This document shows positions 1 through 7,839 of a stretch of DNA of 64,000 bases, piece after piece (the first letter of the stretch is position 1; each line of letters opens with the position of its first letter). Source of the stretch: a virus. Position numbers and translations under genes: made by a program. Location of the stretch: IMG/VR virus record IMGVR_UViG_3300008120_009632, positions 23,452-87,451 of that record, one strand, 5' to 3'. The notes below the pieces were generated by a model. That model ran no database searches. It saw nothing but the letters and a program-made list of their open reading frames with translations, and had not been told where the DNA came from.

Positions 1-115
1 ACAACCTTTTGTATTCTATTCCAAAATAATCTAATAAAGATTCTATATTATCGCATAGTTTATCTGATAATAGTTTTAATTTATGTTGATTATACGAAAC
101 TGATTTCTTCGTCAT
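1..115 (-). CDS. Probable DNA primase, N-terminal fragment (runs off the window)
   Basis: An open frame starts at ATG 115 on the minus strand, overlaps the helicase 3' end by 26 bp and stays open to base 1, giving about 38 residues. The start reads MTKKSVSYNQHKLKLL, followed by a helical stretch ending near GIEYKRL. A short helical lead of this kind placed directly after the replicative helicase fits a DnaG-type phage primase just before its CHC2 zinc domain. The zinc motif itself lies outside the window, so the name rests on position and on resemblance of the N-terminus. Confidence 0.5.
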   Translation of the reverse strand, partial: MTKKSVSYNQHKLKLLSDKLCDNIESLLDYFGIEYKRL

Positions 116-1547
116 TATTGTCTTCATTTACTATAAATCCATCTTTTTCATGTTTAACACCGTTAGATATCTCTAGTTTTGTTTGTCCTTCTGTAATCTT
201 TGCACACCACCCCTTAAGATTAAAATTAATATAATCATTATCGTCTAAACAACCACCATGTCTAGATATTAGTGGAACCAGTTTTCTGTTTCCGCTTTTT
301 CCAGAGTCCTCTGCCATTTCCTCGTCAGACTTTCTTTTAAAAATAGAGAAATTGCTACATAGCCAGATAATCCTATCTGATCCAGACGCTGTGTCGGTGC
401 TCTCTTTAGAGATCCCGTCTCTGTTTAATTGTATGAAACTCAAAATTGGTATTTGGTACTTAACAGCAAAATTATGCAGTGCTGTCATCATGAATCCTAG
501 AATTTGGTATTCTTTTAGGTCCTGACTAATCCCAGCACTATCCATAAGTTTTAAATAATCATATATAATAACGCAATCCTTGGCTGTTCCATCTGCATTT
601 AATCCAACATCTTTACATAACCATCTTCTCATTATGCTCAGCTGTTCGTCGAATGGTTTGCCAGCAATAGACTTATAGTATAGTTTGGTATTCTTTAATG
701 ATTCTGTTGCCTCATTGATCTTTTTATTTGTTACTGGAATGGATGCAAATTTACCTGTTTCAATACTATTAATTTCTGTCTCTGTCATCATAGCTAATAT
801 TCTATGAATATGATCATTCGTGCTCATTTCTGTATCCATATTCAATACAGGAATGCCCAGTTTATTAGCTATATAAAATCCTATATTGTCAGCCAATAAT
901 GTTTTACCAACCTTTGGTCTTGCCGCAATAACATTAACTGTTCCTTTTCTGAATCCTCCGCCGATAGCATGGTCATATATTGGGAAACCTGTTGATATGC
1001 CAAGCTGATCTACAGGATTGCTTTTTAAATAATCAATATAGGTATCTATTCCATCTCCAATAGATTTTGGTTCATTATCATTTGATAAATGAGAACCAAA
1101 GTCTAATAATGTATCTTCAGCAATAGATAATATAGATGATATTGGTTCTGAGCCAGTAACATCTAATAATTTTTCTTGTGCCGTTTCTAGCTCCTTATGT
1201 AAAGATCTTGCTATTTCAAGCTTCTTTATTTTAGTTGCGAATTGATTGATGTTCTCTATACTTGCCGGAAAATCCAAAATAGCCTTTAAATGCTGAGCTT
1301 CTTCTTTTTTGCTCAGAATATGCGACATACCCAAATCTTGGGATGCAGAGTATATAGAGGCTATATCGAGAGTAGTAACTTGTCCATTGGCAAATATATT
1401 TTTGATACAACTATAAATTAGTTGATTACTATCTATAGTAAAACATGATTCGCTTATGATATCATTAATCTCATAATATGCTTTTTCCCCATATTGCATT
1501 ATGCAGCTAAGCACCGCTCTTTCCGCTGACGGATCACACAAAACCAT
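90..1547 (-). CDS. dnaB: Replicative DNA helicase, DnaB/gp41-like
   Basis: RecA-fold hexameric helicase that unwinds DNA at the phage fork. The N-terminal half is helical (DnaB N-domain, roughly residues 1-140), then a linker and the ATPase core: Walker A in AARPKVGKTLL near residue 210, a TEMS segment after it, Walker B in CVIIYDYLKLMD near residue 330, and a terminal acidic tail. Start chosen at ATG 1547 rather than a codon at 1568: it overlaps the stop of the upstream gene (TAATG) and has GGAG/AGGA just upstream. The 485-residue length is normal for the family. The gene is followed by a probable primase, as in many phage replisome operons. Confidence 0.93.
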   Translation of the reverse strand: MVLCDPSAERAVLSCIMQYGEKAYYEINDIISESCFTIDSNQLIYSCIKNIFANGQVTTLDIASIYSASQDLGMSHILSKKEEAQHLKAILDFPASIENINQFATKIKKLEIARSLHKELETAQEKLLDVTGSEPISSILSIAEDTLLDFGSHLSNDNEPKSIGDGIDTYIDYLKSNPVDQLGISTGFPIYDHAIGGGFRKGTVNVIAARPKVGKTLLADNIGFYIANKLGIPVLNMDTEMSTNDHIHRILAMMTETEINSIETGKFASIPVTNKKINEATESLKNTKLYYKSIAGKPFDEQLSIMRRWLCKDVGLNADGTAKDCVIIYDYLKLMDSAGISQDLKEYQILGFMMTALHNFAVKYQIPILSFIQLNRDGISKESTDTASGSDRIIWLCSNFSIFKRKSDEEMAEDSGKSGNRKLVPLISRHGGCLDDNDYINFNLKGWCAKITEGQTKLEISNGVKHEKDGFIVNEDNNDEEISFV

Positions 1548-1948
1548 TATCCTGGCTCCTTTGAACATCTGTTACATTTATATCTATTCGGTGCATCATT
1601 CATTAATGCTGGATTAATACTTTCTTCTCTTCCGCATACCCTGCATTTTACATCGACAGGAGAAAACTCTCGCGACCTGATTGTTGGTGGATACTTTGAT
1701 AATAATTTATCAATTTCGAGATCTTCTTTATGTAAATTTTTTTCCATCATCAGGTCAAACTTATTTGCAGATCCAGACCTTTTTGTACGACCGCTTTGTT
1801 TTGATACAGAGACGTCTGCCTGCTGTATCTTACCCCTTTTACGTTTGGGCTTCTCTATTACTTCTGGAACAGATTCATCTTGGTCAGATGACAGCCCCTT
1901 CTGTAAAATTGCTATTAATTGTTTGATATCATTATTATCAAGAGGCAT
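1547..1948 (-). CDS. Small basic protein with C-terminal zinc ribbon
   Basis: 133 residues. The N-terminal two thirds are Lys/Arg-rich and look disordered (KRKRGKIQQ and a Ser-rich stretch); the C-terminus holds a CRVCG...YKCNRC pair of CxxC knuckles spaced for one zinc. Not recognised as a named family. It is translationally coupled to the helicase (TAATG overlap) and sits between it and a helical protein, so a nucleic-acid-binding accessory role such as helicase loading or a zinc-binding regulator is possible but only inferred from context. Confidence 0.7.
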   Translation of the reverse strand: MPLDNNDIKQLIAILQKGLSSDQDESVPEVIEKPKRKRGKIQQADVSVSKQSGRTKRSGSANKFDLMMEKNLHKEDLEIDKLLSKYPPTIRSREFSPVDVKCRVCGREESINPALMNDAPNRYKCNRCSKEPG

Positions 1949-2429
1949 GTTTCACCTTGGTTCTTTGTATAGAAAGAAGTATATCTGATAAATTTTTAAT
2001 ATTATTGGCCAAATAACTTAGTCTATCCATGCGTTGTTGTGCATATTTTTTAATCTTATATAGATTAGAGGCCCTATCATTGTGTTTGATGGCCTGTAAT
2101 GATTTCTCTAAGTATCCATAACCTTTATAATTATTTATTTCGTCAGCTATGGTCTCTTTGATACTTTCTTCTGCCCAATTAAATCTGGCTATTTCCCTGT
2201 TCAAACTACGTTGTAAATAGAATCCGAATTGAGATAATCTATAAGATATTTGAGCACAATCTTCTGGATTTAATTTTTCTATCTCATCTCTAGACATACT
2301 AAGATAATGGTTTATTTCTGCCTCAGGAACAGAACATCCAGATGAATATTCTGGTAGAGATAATGTTTTCTCATAATCGTCTAGAATTTTATCCCAATGC
2401 TGTATTTCTTCTTGTGTTGTTTTACTCAT
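1938..2429 (-). CDS. Unrecognised all-helical protein of the replication cluster
   Basis: 163 residues, predicted almost entirely helical and charged, no Cys pair, no membrane segment. No family recognised. It overlaps its upstream neighbour (nuclease-like gene) by 8 bp and its downstream neighbour by 11 bp, so it belongs to the same transcript as the recombinase and helicase. Size, helicity and location between recombinase and helicase would fit a helicase-loader type protein, but no motif supports this. Confidence 0.7.
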   Translation of the reverse strand: MSKTTQEEIQHWDKILDDYEKTLSLPEYSSGCSVPEAEINHYLSMSRDEIEKLNPEDCAQISYRLSQFGFYLQRSLNREIARFNWAEESIKETIADEINNYKGYGYLEKSLQAIKHNDRASNLYKIKKYAQQRMDRLSYLANNIKNLSDILLSIQRTKVKHAS

Positions 2430-2829
2430 ATTTTAGCTTTTCTTTCCATTCTGATTCAGATTCGTGACATGCCAATACTATTTGTCTGATATTATTCTTT
2501 TCGCACCATTCTGTTTTTTCTTTGTCTCTTTTCTGAGATTTTAAAAAACTAAGAATATTATTATGATAAAATGGAACAAACTTAAAATGCTGTTCACCAT
2601 GAACTTCTATGCATAATTTAGGTAACGGTAAATAAAAATCTAAATATAGTGTTTCTGATTTCCTTAAGGGTATTGAAACTTCTTCCAAAATTTGTAGAGT
2701 TGGAAAAGTATCAGTAATGAGCTTTCTTGCCATCAGATGGAAAGAAGACTTATTGGTAAGTTTACCCTTCGCTATATGACCTGTCAAGTGCCAAGTATGG
2801 ATATTTCCATCCAAGTCTACGATTTTCAT
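2422..2829 (-). CDS. PD-(D/E)XK-like endonuclease (Vsr/DUF559-type fold)
   Basis: 135 residues. The middle shows a restriction-endonuclease-like core: a conserved Glu in EEVSIP, then LYLDFYLP with an Asp, then LCIEVHGEQHF with the E-x-H pair seen in Vsr and very-short-patch-like nucleases, followed by a helix with RDKEKTEWC and a strand IRQIVL. This pattern predicts a metal-dependent DNA nuclease. The gene overlaps the recombinase gene by 4 bp (ATGA), which points to a role in recombination, repair or genome processing rather than a selfish element. The exact substrate cannot be told. Confidence 0.7.
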   Translation of the reverse strand: MKIVDLDGNIHTWHLTGHIAKGKLTNKSSFHLMARKLITDTFPTLQILEEVSIPLRKSETLYLDFYLPLPKLCIEVHGEQHFKFVPFYHNNILSFLKSQKRDKEKTEWCEKNNIRQIVLACHESESEWKEKLKYE

Positions 2830-3839
2830 TTGATTCCCAAAACACTCTTAACATCTTGTTCTATCTTTTTATACGCTTCATTATTTTCTAATAGGAATGC
2901 CCTTACTTTTTCCGTTCCTTGAAACTTTGGCTTATCTTCTAAATTAGTGATAGTATACCATGCACCACCCTTATTAATAATACCAACATCTGAAGCGAGA
3001 TTAACAAGTTCTGTATATTTATCTATCCCCTGACCATATCTAATATAACTTGTTGTAGTTGCACCAGGAGGGCCAAGAGCAGAGCATACCACTTGCCATT
3101 CTATCTCTTGGCCTATTTGTGTATTATCGGTACCAATAATCCATGGCTTGAATGTTTTTGCTCGTAATTTTATATCCGTTTGATATGCAATAGCTTGTCC
3201 GCTCTTTTCTTTAAACTCTGCACCATATCCTGTTGGATTGCCCATTAAGTGAGTAATACCAATAACTATGTTTTTATTGACAGGTATAACATTTGCAACC
3301 TTGCGACAAAATTTTGCTAATAATTTAGCCCCATCAGCTCTTTGCATTTTATCCATATCGCTTGTAATTTCGGCTTCTGTGCATAATGCTGAATAAGAAT
3401 CAATAATTAGAATACATCCAGGTATTTCATTAATAATTCTTTCTGCTATTTGTAAATACTCTTCAGCATGTAGTATTTTTCCTTGTTGACTACCTATGAT
3501 ATGAAATTTAGTTAGATCTAATCCTGGTATACCTTCTAAATCTCTTTTCTTAAGTCTACCCTCAATGTTAAGGTAGTACACTTGCCTACCATCTTTAAAA
3601 GATCCATAAGCATATTCTTTCTTTTGTGCGGTAGCTGCAAAATCTAATGACGTTGTTGTTTTACCGCATTTTGGTTGTCCTGTTAGAACAACGAAACTTC
3701 CTTCTGGAATACCTCCATTTAAGGCAATGTCTAAAGATGGTCCTACGGGAATAGTAAGAACTTTTTTATCTACTAGTGCGTTACCACTTAAGATAATTTC
3801 GTCACCAAAATTCTTAATCACATCCTCTTTAAGTGTCAT
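2826..3839 (-). CDS. uvsX: UvsX/RecA-type recombinase
   Basis: 337-residue RecA-fold strand-exchange ATPase. Walker A is GQPKCGKTTT at residues 54-63; Walker B is CILIIDSYSAL near residue 140; an HLMGNPTGYG segment near residue 200 fits the L1/L2 region. Length is between RecA (about 350) and T4 UvsX (about 390). It forms filaments on single-stranded DNA for recombination-dependent replication and repair. It overlaps genes on both sides by 4 bp, in one operon with the helicase and the nuclease. Confidence 0.9.
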   Translation of the reverse strand: MTLKEDVIKNFGDEIILSGNALVDKKVLTIPVGPSLDIALNGGIPEGSFVVLTGQPKCGKTTTSLDFAATAQKKEYAYGSFKDGRQVYYLNIEGRLKKRDLEGIPGLDLTKFHIIGSQQGKILHAEEYLQIAERIINEIPGCILIIDSYSALCTEAEITSDMDKMQRADGAKLLAKFCRKVANVIPVNKNIVIGITHLMGNPTGYGAEFKEKSGQAIAYQTDIKLRAKTFKPWIIGTDNTQIGQEIEWQVVCSALGPPGATTTSYIRYGQGIDKYTELVNLASDVGIINKGGAWYTITNLEDKPKFQGTEKVRAFLLENNEAYKKIEQDVKSVLGIK

Positions 3840-4246
3840 TCTAATTCCTCTAATCTTGAGATAATACTATTCGTTTGTTGCTTGGGCCTAAGAGTCAACT
3901 TATCTTTTCTATCAAATTTTTGTGTTAATACAGTATTTTGAGCGTTGATCTCATTTTGCATTTTTTCTATTATAGCAGGAAGGTGTGGCGCTCGCAATGA
4001 GTATATTTTTTCTGCGTCCTTGTGCCTAAGTGCTGCTATGATAGCTTTTACATCATACTTTTCTATTAGTTTATTAGCTGATGCTATTTGATTTCTGTAA
4101 TATGCAGACCATGATTTCGTAGTCCAAAATCTATAATGTAAATCTAATTTATCTTTTTTAGCTTTATTTTCACATATTAATTCTGTTATATATTGTGCTG
4201 CTGATACCAATTTTCCATTCGAATATTTTGAAGTATATTTATCCAT
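3836..4246 (-). CDS. Unrecognised helical protein upstream of the recombinase
   Basis: Basic, helical protein of about 136 residues with a Trp/Tyr-rich segment (YRFWTTKSWSAYYRN). No family recognised. Two starts are possible: ATG 4276 without a ribosome site, inside the preceding gene, or ATG 4246 with GAAGAG five bases upstream and only an 8-bp overlap; the second is chosen. It is coupled to the recombinase by an ATGA overlap, so it may assist recombination, but this is inference from position only. Confidence 0.65.
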   Translation of the reverse strand: MDKYTSKYSNGKLVSAAQYITELICENKAKKDKLDLHYRFWTTKSWSAYYRNQIASANKLIEKYDVKAIIAALRHKDAEKIYSLRAPHLPAIIEKMQNEINAQNTVLTQKFDRKDKLTLRPKQQTNSIISRLEELE

Positions 4247-4574
4247 TACTCTTCGGTCTAAAGATAGAATTTTCATTGTTATTCACTGTTTGTGTTTTAT
4301 GTCTTGCTGCGTCATGTTGTTCAGAAGCCTCTTTGGTCATAATTGCTACGTTTTTTGTTCTCTTACCAGAGGTTTCTGTTATCATACTTGATTGTTTTAC
4401 CGGGCTTTGTTTTTCTTCTATGGCATTGCTTTTGTCTGATGAACCATATTTTTCCAATGTCTTTATAACTTGTTCTATATTAAGATCAAGCTCTGCTGCT
4501 ATTCTTTCTTGTGTGGTTCCTTGATTAGCCAACCATCTTATAGCATATATCTGTGTTTTATTTAGTTTTGACAT
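4239..4574 (-). CDS. Small helix-turn-helix protein
   Basis: 111 residues. The first 45 residues read as a helix-turn-helix (TQIYAIRWLANQG, then TTQERIAAELDLNIEQVIKTL), similar to resolvase or sigma-4-like HTH units. The remainder is polar and probably disordered, with a short segment TKNVAIMTKEASE. It may be a DNA-binding regulator of the phage. It starts one base after the stop of the gene 4574-4963 in a TAATG-like junction, inside the replication operon. Confidence 0.7.
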   Translation of the reverse strand: MSKLNKTQIYAIRWLANQGTTQERIAAELDLNIEQVIKTLEKYGSSDKSNAIEEKQSPVKQSSMITETSGKRTKNVAIMTKEASEQHDAARHKTQTVNNNENSIFRPKSNG

Positions 4575-4963
4575 TATATATCCTCTCTTTCAGCGTTTAA
4601 GATCCATGAACCATTACCGGTTTTAAGAAACATTAGATAAAAATCAAATGCTTTTTTATTAACTTCTTTGAATAATGTTGTCTCTTTACCAATAGAATGT
4701 AATAGTTTAATATTTTTAGTTTCTGGCAAATCTAATGTTGGATTAAATAATTTTTTAGTATCATCTATTCGTATTAGATATTTTGGCATACCATTAGGTT
4801 TGTATTTAATCTTTGCTAATACTTTATTATCTTCTGTATTACATCTTGGATTATTTTCTTTATCAATAAAGTCTTTATCTGCTAACAAACAGAAAAACCT
4901 ATCTTTATTGGTTTCTAAATTATTAGATGAATTTTGTTGAAAAATAAAATTATTTTCTTTCAT
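4574..4963 (-). CDS. Unrecognised protein, paralogue of the product of 5642-6055
   Basis: 129 residues, no known domain. It aligns over nearly its whole length with the product at 5642-6055: DRFFCLL / DKFYTIN, then D-x-x-N/G-x-PR with a Thr-Glu pair, KYLIRIDD / RYYILTD, LFNP / LYNP, and a C-terminal Y-x-x-FLKT followed by AERE / AQRE. This is a duplicated phage gene with the two copies separated by two unrelated small genes. The copy 4574-4963 carries an N-terminal Asn/Gln-rich extension. Confidence 0.75.
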   Translation of the reverse strand: MKENNFIFQQNSSNNLETNKDRFFCLLADKDFIDKENNPRCNTEDNKVLAKIKYKPNGMPKYLIRIDDTKKLFNPTLDLPETKNIKLLHSIGKETTLFKEVNKKAFDFYLMFLKTGNGSWILNAEREDI

Positions 4964-5289
4964 TTTGAACTTTCTTGTATTCCATTTATTAAACAGGTTT
5001 CAATATGATCAAAAAATGTTTTCATAAATATTTCGTAATCTTTATCTATTGGTACAGGGATGTGGTAATTTTTGGAACACACCTCTCTTGTTCCTGTTAA
5101 TTCTCCTTTTTCATTTTCCATTAATACTGTTGCATTTACAGAAAATACTATTTCATGAGGACATGCTATTAGCTTTTGATTTTCATCAGTCTCATATTCA
5201 CTTTTAATCTCTAGAATATTTTTAAGTTCTTCTATACTAAGATCTTGTAATTCTTTTAGTTTTTCATTCATTAAATTTTGATCTAGCAT
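4960..5289 (-). CDS. Unrecognised small acidic protein
   Basis: 109 residues. The N-terminal 30 residues are a charged helix; a central strand-rich part contains two isolated Cys (IACPHE and EVCSKNYH). No family recognised. It is coupled by ATGA to the next gene and starts 4 bp after the FmdB-like zinc-ribbon gene, so it is a member of the same operon. Confidence 0.65.
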   Translation of the reverse strand: MLDQNLMNEKLKELQDLSIEELKNILEIKSEYETDENQKLIACPHEIVFSVNATVLMENEKGELTGTREVCSKNYHIPVPIDKDYEIFMKTFFDHIETCLINGIQESSK

Positions 5290-5293
5290 AATA

Positions 5294-5638
5294 TTATGTC
5301 CATTTTACCTTGTTTTGTTTTTTAAGTCTTGTCATTCCTTTTGGGAGTGGCTTATCGCTAACTTCTTCTTTATACGAATTATGTTTTATATAAAGAGCAT
5401 TTTTTTCATCATCAGACATTCTATCTCTATTTCTATTTGCGAGATCTCCAATAGTTTTTAATTCTGTATCAGATTTTTTAACGGACGAATTGAGAGTGAG
5501 CATGTCTATGCTGTAGTCGCGATCTGTAGTATTCTTATTGCATTGTGGACACTGTGGATGTTCAGTATAATCCTTAATATACAAAAATAATTCAAATCCA
5601 CAATTACAATTATTGCACAAATAAGAATATGTCGGCAT
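5294..5638 (-). CDS. FmdB-like zinc ribbon protein
   Basis: 114 residues. The first 42 residues match the FmdB regulatory zinc-ribbon layout: MPTYSYLCNNC with CxxC, then HPQCPQC with a second CxxC. The rest is charged and probably disordered, ending in KGMTRLKKQNKVKWT. Small zinc ribbons of this type are frequent in phage genomes; they probably bind nucleic acid or protein, but the role is unknown. Confidence 0.75.
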   Translation of the reverse strand: MPTYSYLCNNCNCGFELFLYIKDYTEHPQCPQCNKNTTDRDYSIDMLTLNSSVKKSDTELKTIGDLANRNRDRMSDDEKNALYIKHNSYKEEVSDKPLPKGMTRLKKQNKVKWT

Positions 5639-5641
5639 AAT

Positions 5642-6055
5642 TTATATTTCTCGTTGAGCCGAGACTAAAAATTTTTTACTTTTTGTTTTCAGAAAAGAAA
5701 CATATTGGTTAAATATGCTATGAGTAACTTCAGTAAAGATTTGCTCGTTCTTGCAAACTTTATTGATATATGACTGATTCTTTGTTGTAATAGATAATAG
5801 CGATGACTCTTCTATTGGATTATAGAGATTATTATTGGAATCTGTTAATATATAATATCTATACTGAAGTAATTTATTGTGAATATCTTTTGATGAATAA
5901 CTTTTAATAGCTTTAGCATATATCTTATCAGACTCTGCTGTTGTTCTAGGATCTCCATTATCGTCTATAAAAGATTCTAAGCCATTGATAGTATAAAACT
6001 TATCTTCTGTGGTATCTCTGGTACTAATTTTATAATCAGATGCATTTACTCTCAT
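5642..6055 (-). CDS. Unrecognised protein, paralogue of the product of 4574-4963
   Basis: 137 residues; see the paralogue at 4574-4963 for the shared motifs. Conserved features here are DKFYTING, FIDDNGDPRTT, YRYYILTD, LYNPIEE, YVSFLKTK and a terminal AQRE. Both copies end a few residues after the AxRE motif, which suggests the full domain is retained in both. No enzymatic motif is visible. The gene overlaps the HNH endonuclease gene by 20 bp. Confidence 0.75.
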   Translation of the reverse strand: MRVNASDYKISTRDTTEDKFYTINGLESFIDDNGDPRTTAESDKIYAKAIKSYSSKDIHNKLLQYRYYILTDSNNNLYNPIEESSLLSITTKNQSYINKVCKNEQIFTEVTHSIFNQYVSFLKTKSKKFLVSAQREI

Positions 6056-6638
6056 TATTAATATAACCTTCTATAAATGGAGCCCATTCAGGAAAACTAC
6101 CATCTATAGTAAAAAAGTCACGATACCACGGCAAGTAGACGGAGCAATATTTTGGTATAATTGGCTGATTAAGAAGTTTCATATTGGCTTCTTTTGGTGT
6201 TCTATTCCCTTTTTTATTATTGCATTCCCAACAACAGGTTACGATATTAATCCAATTTGTGCATTTATGTTTATTGTTTCTGTCAAATCTACTTTTTGGA
6301 ACAACATGATCATATGTCAACTGTGCAATAGGTAATTTTTTGGCACAGTATTGGCATGTATAATTATCTCTTATGAATAAATTTTTACGAGAAAAATTAA
6401 TGGTTCTATGGTAGAGATTAAAAAAGTTTCGGATTTTTGCTACGGCAGGAACTGGGTATCTTTTCCCACAACTGCCTTGTATAAATTCATCATCATAATA
6501 AGATATTATTTCAATAGCATATTTATGTTCTAAAGTATATTTCATAGACCATATAATGGCTTTTTTCCAAGATATTATATGTATCGGTGTGTAGTCAGCA
6601 TTTAATAAAAGGCACTGTTTATGATTTATTTCTTTCAT
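6036..6638 (-). CDS. HNH endonuclease
   Basis: 200 residues. The central region carries the zinc-stabilised HNH fold: CQYCAKKL (first CxxC), TYDHVVPKSR (catalytic DH), WINIVTCCWECNNKKGNRTP (Asn and second CxxC). The N-terminal 80 residues (LLLNADYTPIHIISWKKAI) are the conserved lead of stand-alone HNH proteins of the McrA/RE_Alpha type. The nuclease could act in DNA packaging, host DNA breakdown or as a mobile homing enzyme; its tight coupling on both sides favours a resident phage gene. Confidence 0.88.
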   Translation of the reverse strand: MKEINHKQCLLLNADYTPIHIISWKKAIIWSMKYTLEHKYAIEIISYYDDEFIQGSCGKRYPVPAVAKIRNFFNLYHRTINFSRKNLFIRDNYTCQYCAKKLPIAQLTYDHVVPKSRFDRNNKHKCTNWINIVTCCWECNNKKGNRTPKEANMKLLNQPIIPKYCSVYLPWYRDFFTIDGSFPEWAPFIEGYINNESKCI

Positions 6639-7347
6639 AAGTATCTAATCTTGATAAAATATCTGATATAATTGCATTTCTAACAATATCAGATGATTCT
6701 AATTTACAATATCCTATTCCAGGTACTCCTTCAAGGGCTTCTATCATAGTAATGAAGCCACCCTGCAAATGCCTGCTGAGATCAGACTGTCCTATGTCTC
6801 CTGTGAGCACCATTTTACTTTGCTGGCCTGTTCTTGTCAATAACATCTTTAATTGTTCGTATGACGCATTTTGACACTCGTCGGCTACGATGAAACAATG
6901 ATGAAAATTTCTTCCTCTCATTAATCCTAGTGGAACAACTTCTATTTTATTATTTAGTTTGAAGGATGCATATTGGGCTGGAGTAATAAAATGATGAATT
7001 TCATCAATGATTGGTAACAGATACGGATGGAGTTTTTCTTCTGCCGATCCTGGAAGATATCCTAATTTTTCTCCAGCTTCTATCACTGGTCTTGTTATTA
7101 TGATTTTATTAACTTTATTTTCTAATAGTGATTCTATTGCCATACCAATAGCAATATGTGTTTTTCCACTACCAGCTAATCCTTGACAAAATGTAATAGT
7201 ATTATCTACTATGGATTTAGTATAGTTTTTTTGATTTTCAGTTCTAGGTTTTAATTTATTTCTATAAGACAATCCGGTAGGTTGAATATTGTTTGTTGCG
7301 TCGATTACTTTTTGTTTGTTCTTACCAGTTTTATTATTTTTTTTCAA
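6619..7347 (-). CDS. phoH: PhoH-like ATPase
   Basis: 242 residues with Walker A GLAGSGKTHIA near residue 57, ITRPVIEAGEKLGYLPG, Walker B FIVADECQNA and LTGDIGQSD, the full set of the PhoH family. PhoH proteins are RNA/DNA-dependent ATPases, very common in marine phages, of uncertain function. The start is TTG 7347 with GAGAGG at good distance and no in-frame ATG before the conserved core. A putative promoter motif lies 40-50 bp upstream. Long N-terminal Lys/Asn-rich tail. Confidence 0.9.
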   Translation of the reverse strand: MKKNNKTGKNKQKVIDATNNIQPTGLSYRNKLKPRTENQKNYTKSIVDNTITFCQGLAGSGKTHIAIGMAIESLLENKVNKIIITRPVIEAGEKLGYLPGSAEEKLHPYLLPIIDEIHHFITPAQYASFKLNNKIEVVPLGLMRGRNFHHCFIVADECQNASYEQLKMLLTRTGQQSKMVLTGDIGQSDLSRHLQGGFITMIEALEGVPGIGYCKLESSDIVRNAIISDILSRLDTYERNKS

Positions 7348-7388
7348 TTGAGCCTCTCTTTACAGAAAGATGTAAGCAATAATATGTA

Positions 7389-7400
7389 ATATAATACACC
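7389..7400 (-). promoter_or_regulatory. GGTGTA-type promoter-like motif upstream of phoH
   Basis: The minus strand reads GGTGTATTATAT in the 66-bp gap between the dUTPase and phoH genes, about 45 bp before the phoH start. The GGTGTA core followed by an A/T-rich -10-like block recurs in the intergenic gaps at 10546, 19115, 23241, 33958, 40865, 54376 and 62245. No -35 element is evident. Confidence 0.5.
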
Positions 7401-7413
7401 TTACTATAAAATA

Positions 7414-7839
7414 TTATTTAGTTCCAGATGACCCAAATCCTTTCTCAGATCTTTCAGAATCACTCAGGTTATCACTCCAACCAAATGATTCTTTATGATA
7501 TGTTTCTATAATTAGTTGAGCAATTTTATCACCAACATTGATTTCATAGGAATTATCCTTGTCTGTATTATATACAATAACACCGATAGTACCTCTGTAT
7601 CCTTCATCTATAACGCCAGCCAAAATATCAAGACCATGTTTAAATGCTAGACCAGATCTTGGTGCAATGCGACCGTATACATTTTCTGGTAATTCTATAG
7701 TAATACCCGTACTGATTAAAGCTCTAGTTAATGGTTCAATGATTTTATGCTCAACAGAATATAAATCTGCACCAGCATCATTATTATTTACTCTGGTAGG
7801 AAGTTTAGCTTCTGGATGTACACTTTTCACTTTTATCAT
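7414..7839 (-). CDS. dut: dUTP diphosphatase (dUTPase)
   Basis: 141-residue trimeric dUTPase converting dUTP to dUMP and pyrophosphate. All five signature motifs are visible: DAGADLYS (1), PRSGLA (2), GVIDEGYRGTI (3), GDKIAQLII (4) and the terminal GFGSSG (5, RSEKGFGSSG). It prevents uracil incorporation and supplies dUMP. It begins right at the stop of the nrdA gene, in the nucleotide operon. Confidence 0.95.
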   Translation of the reverse strand: MIKVKSVHPEAKLPTRVNNNDAGADLYSVEHKIIEPLTRALISTGITIELPENVYGRIAPRSGLAFKHGLDILAGVIDEGYRGTIGVIVYNTDKDNSYEINVGDKIAQLIIETYHKESFGWSDNLSDSERSEKGFGSSGTK

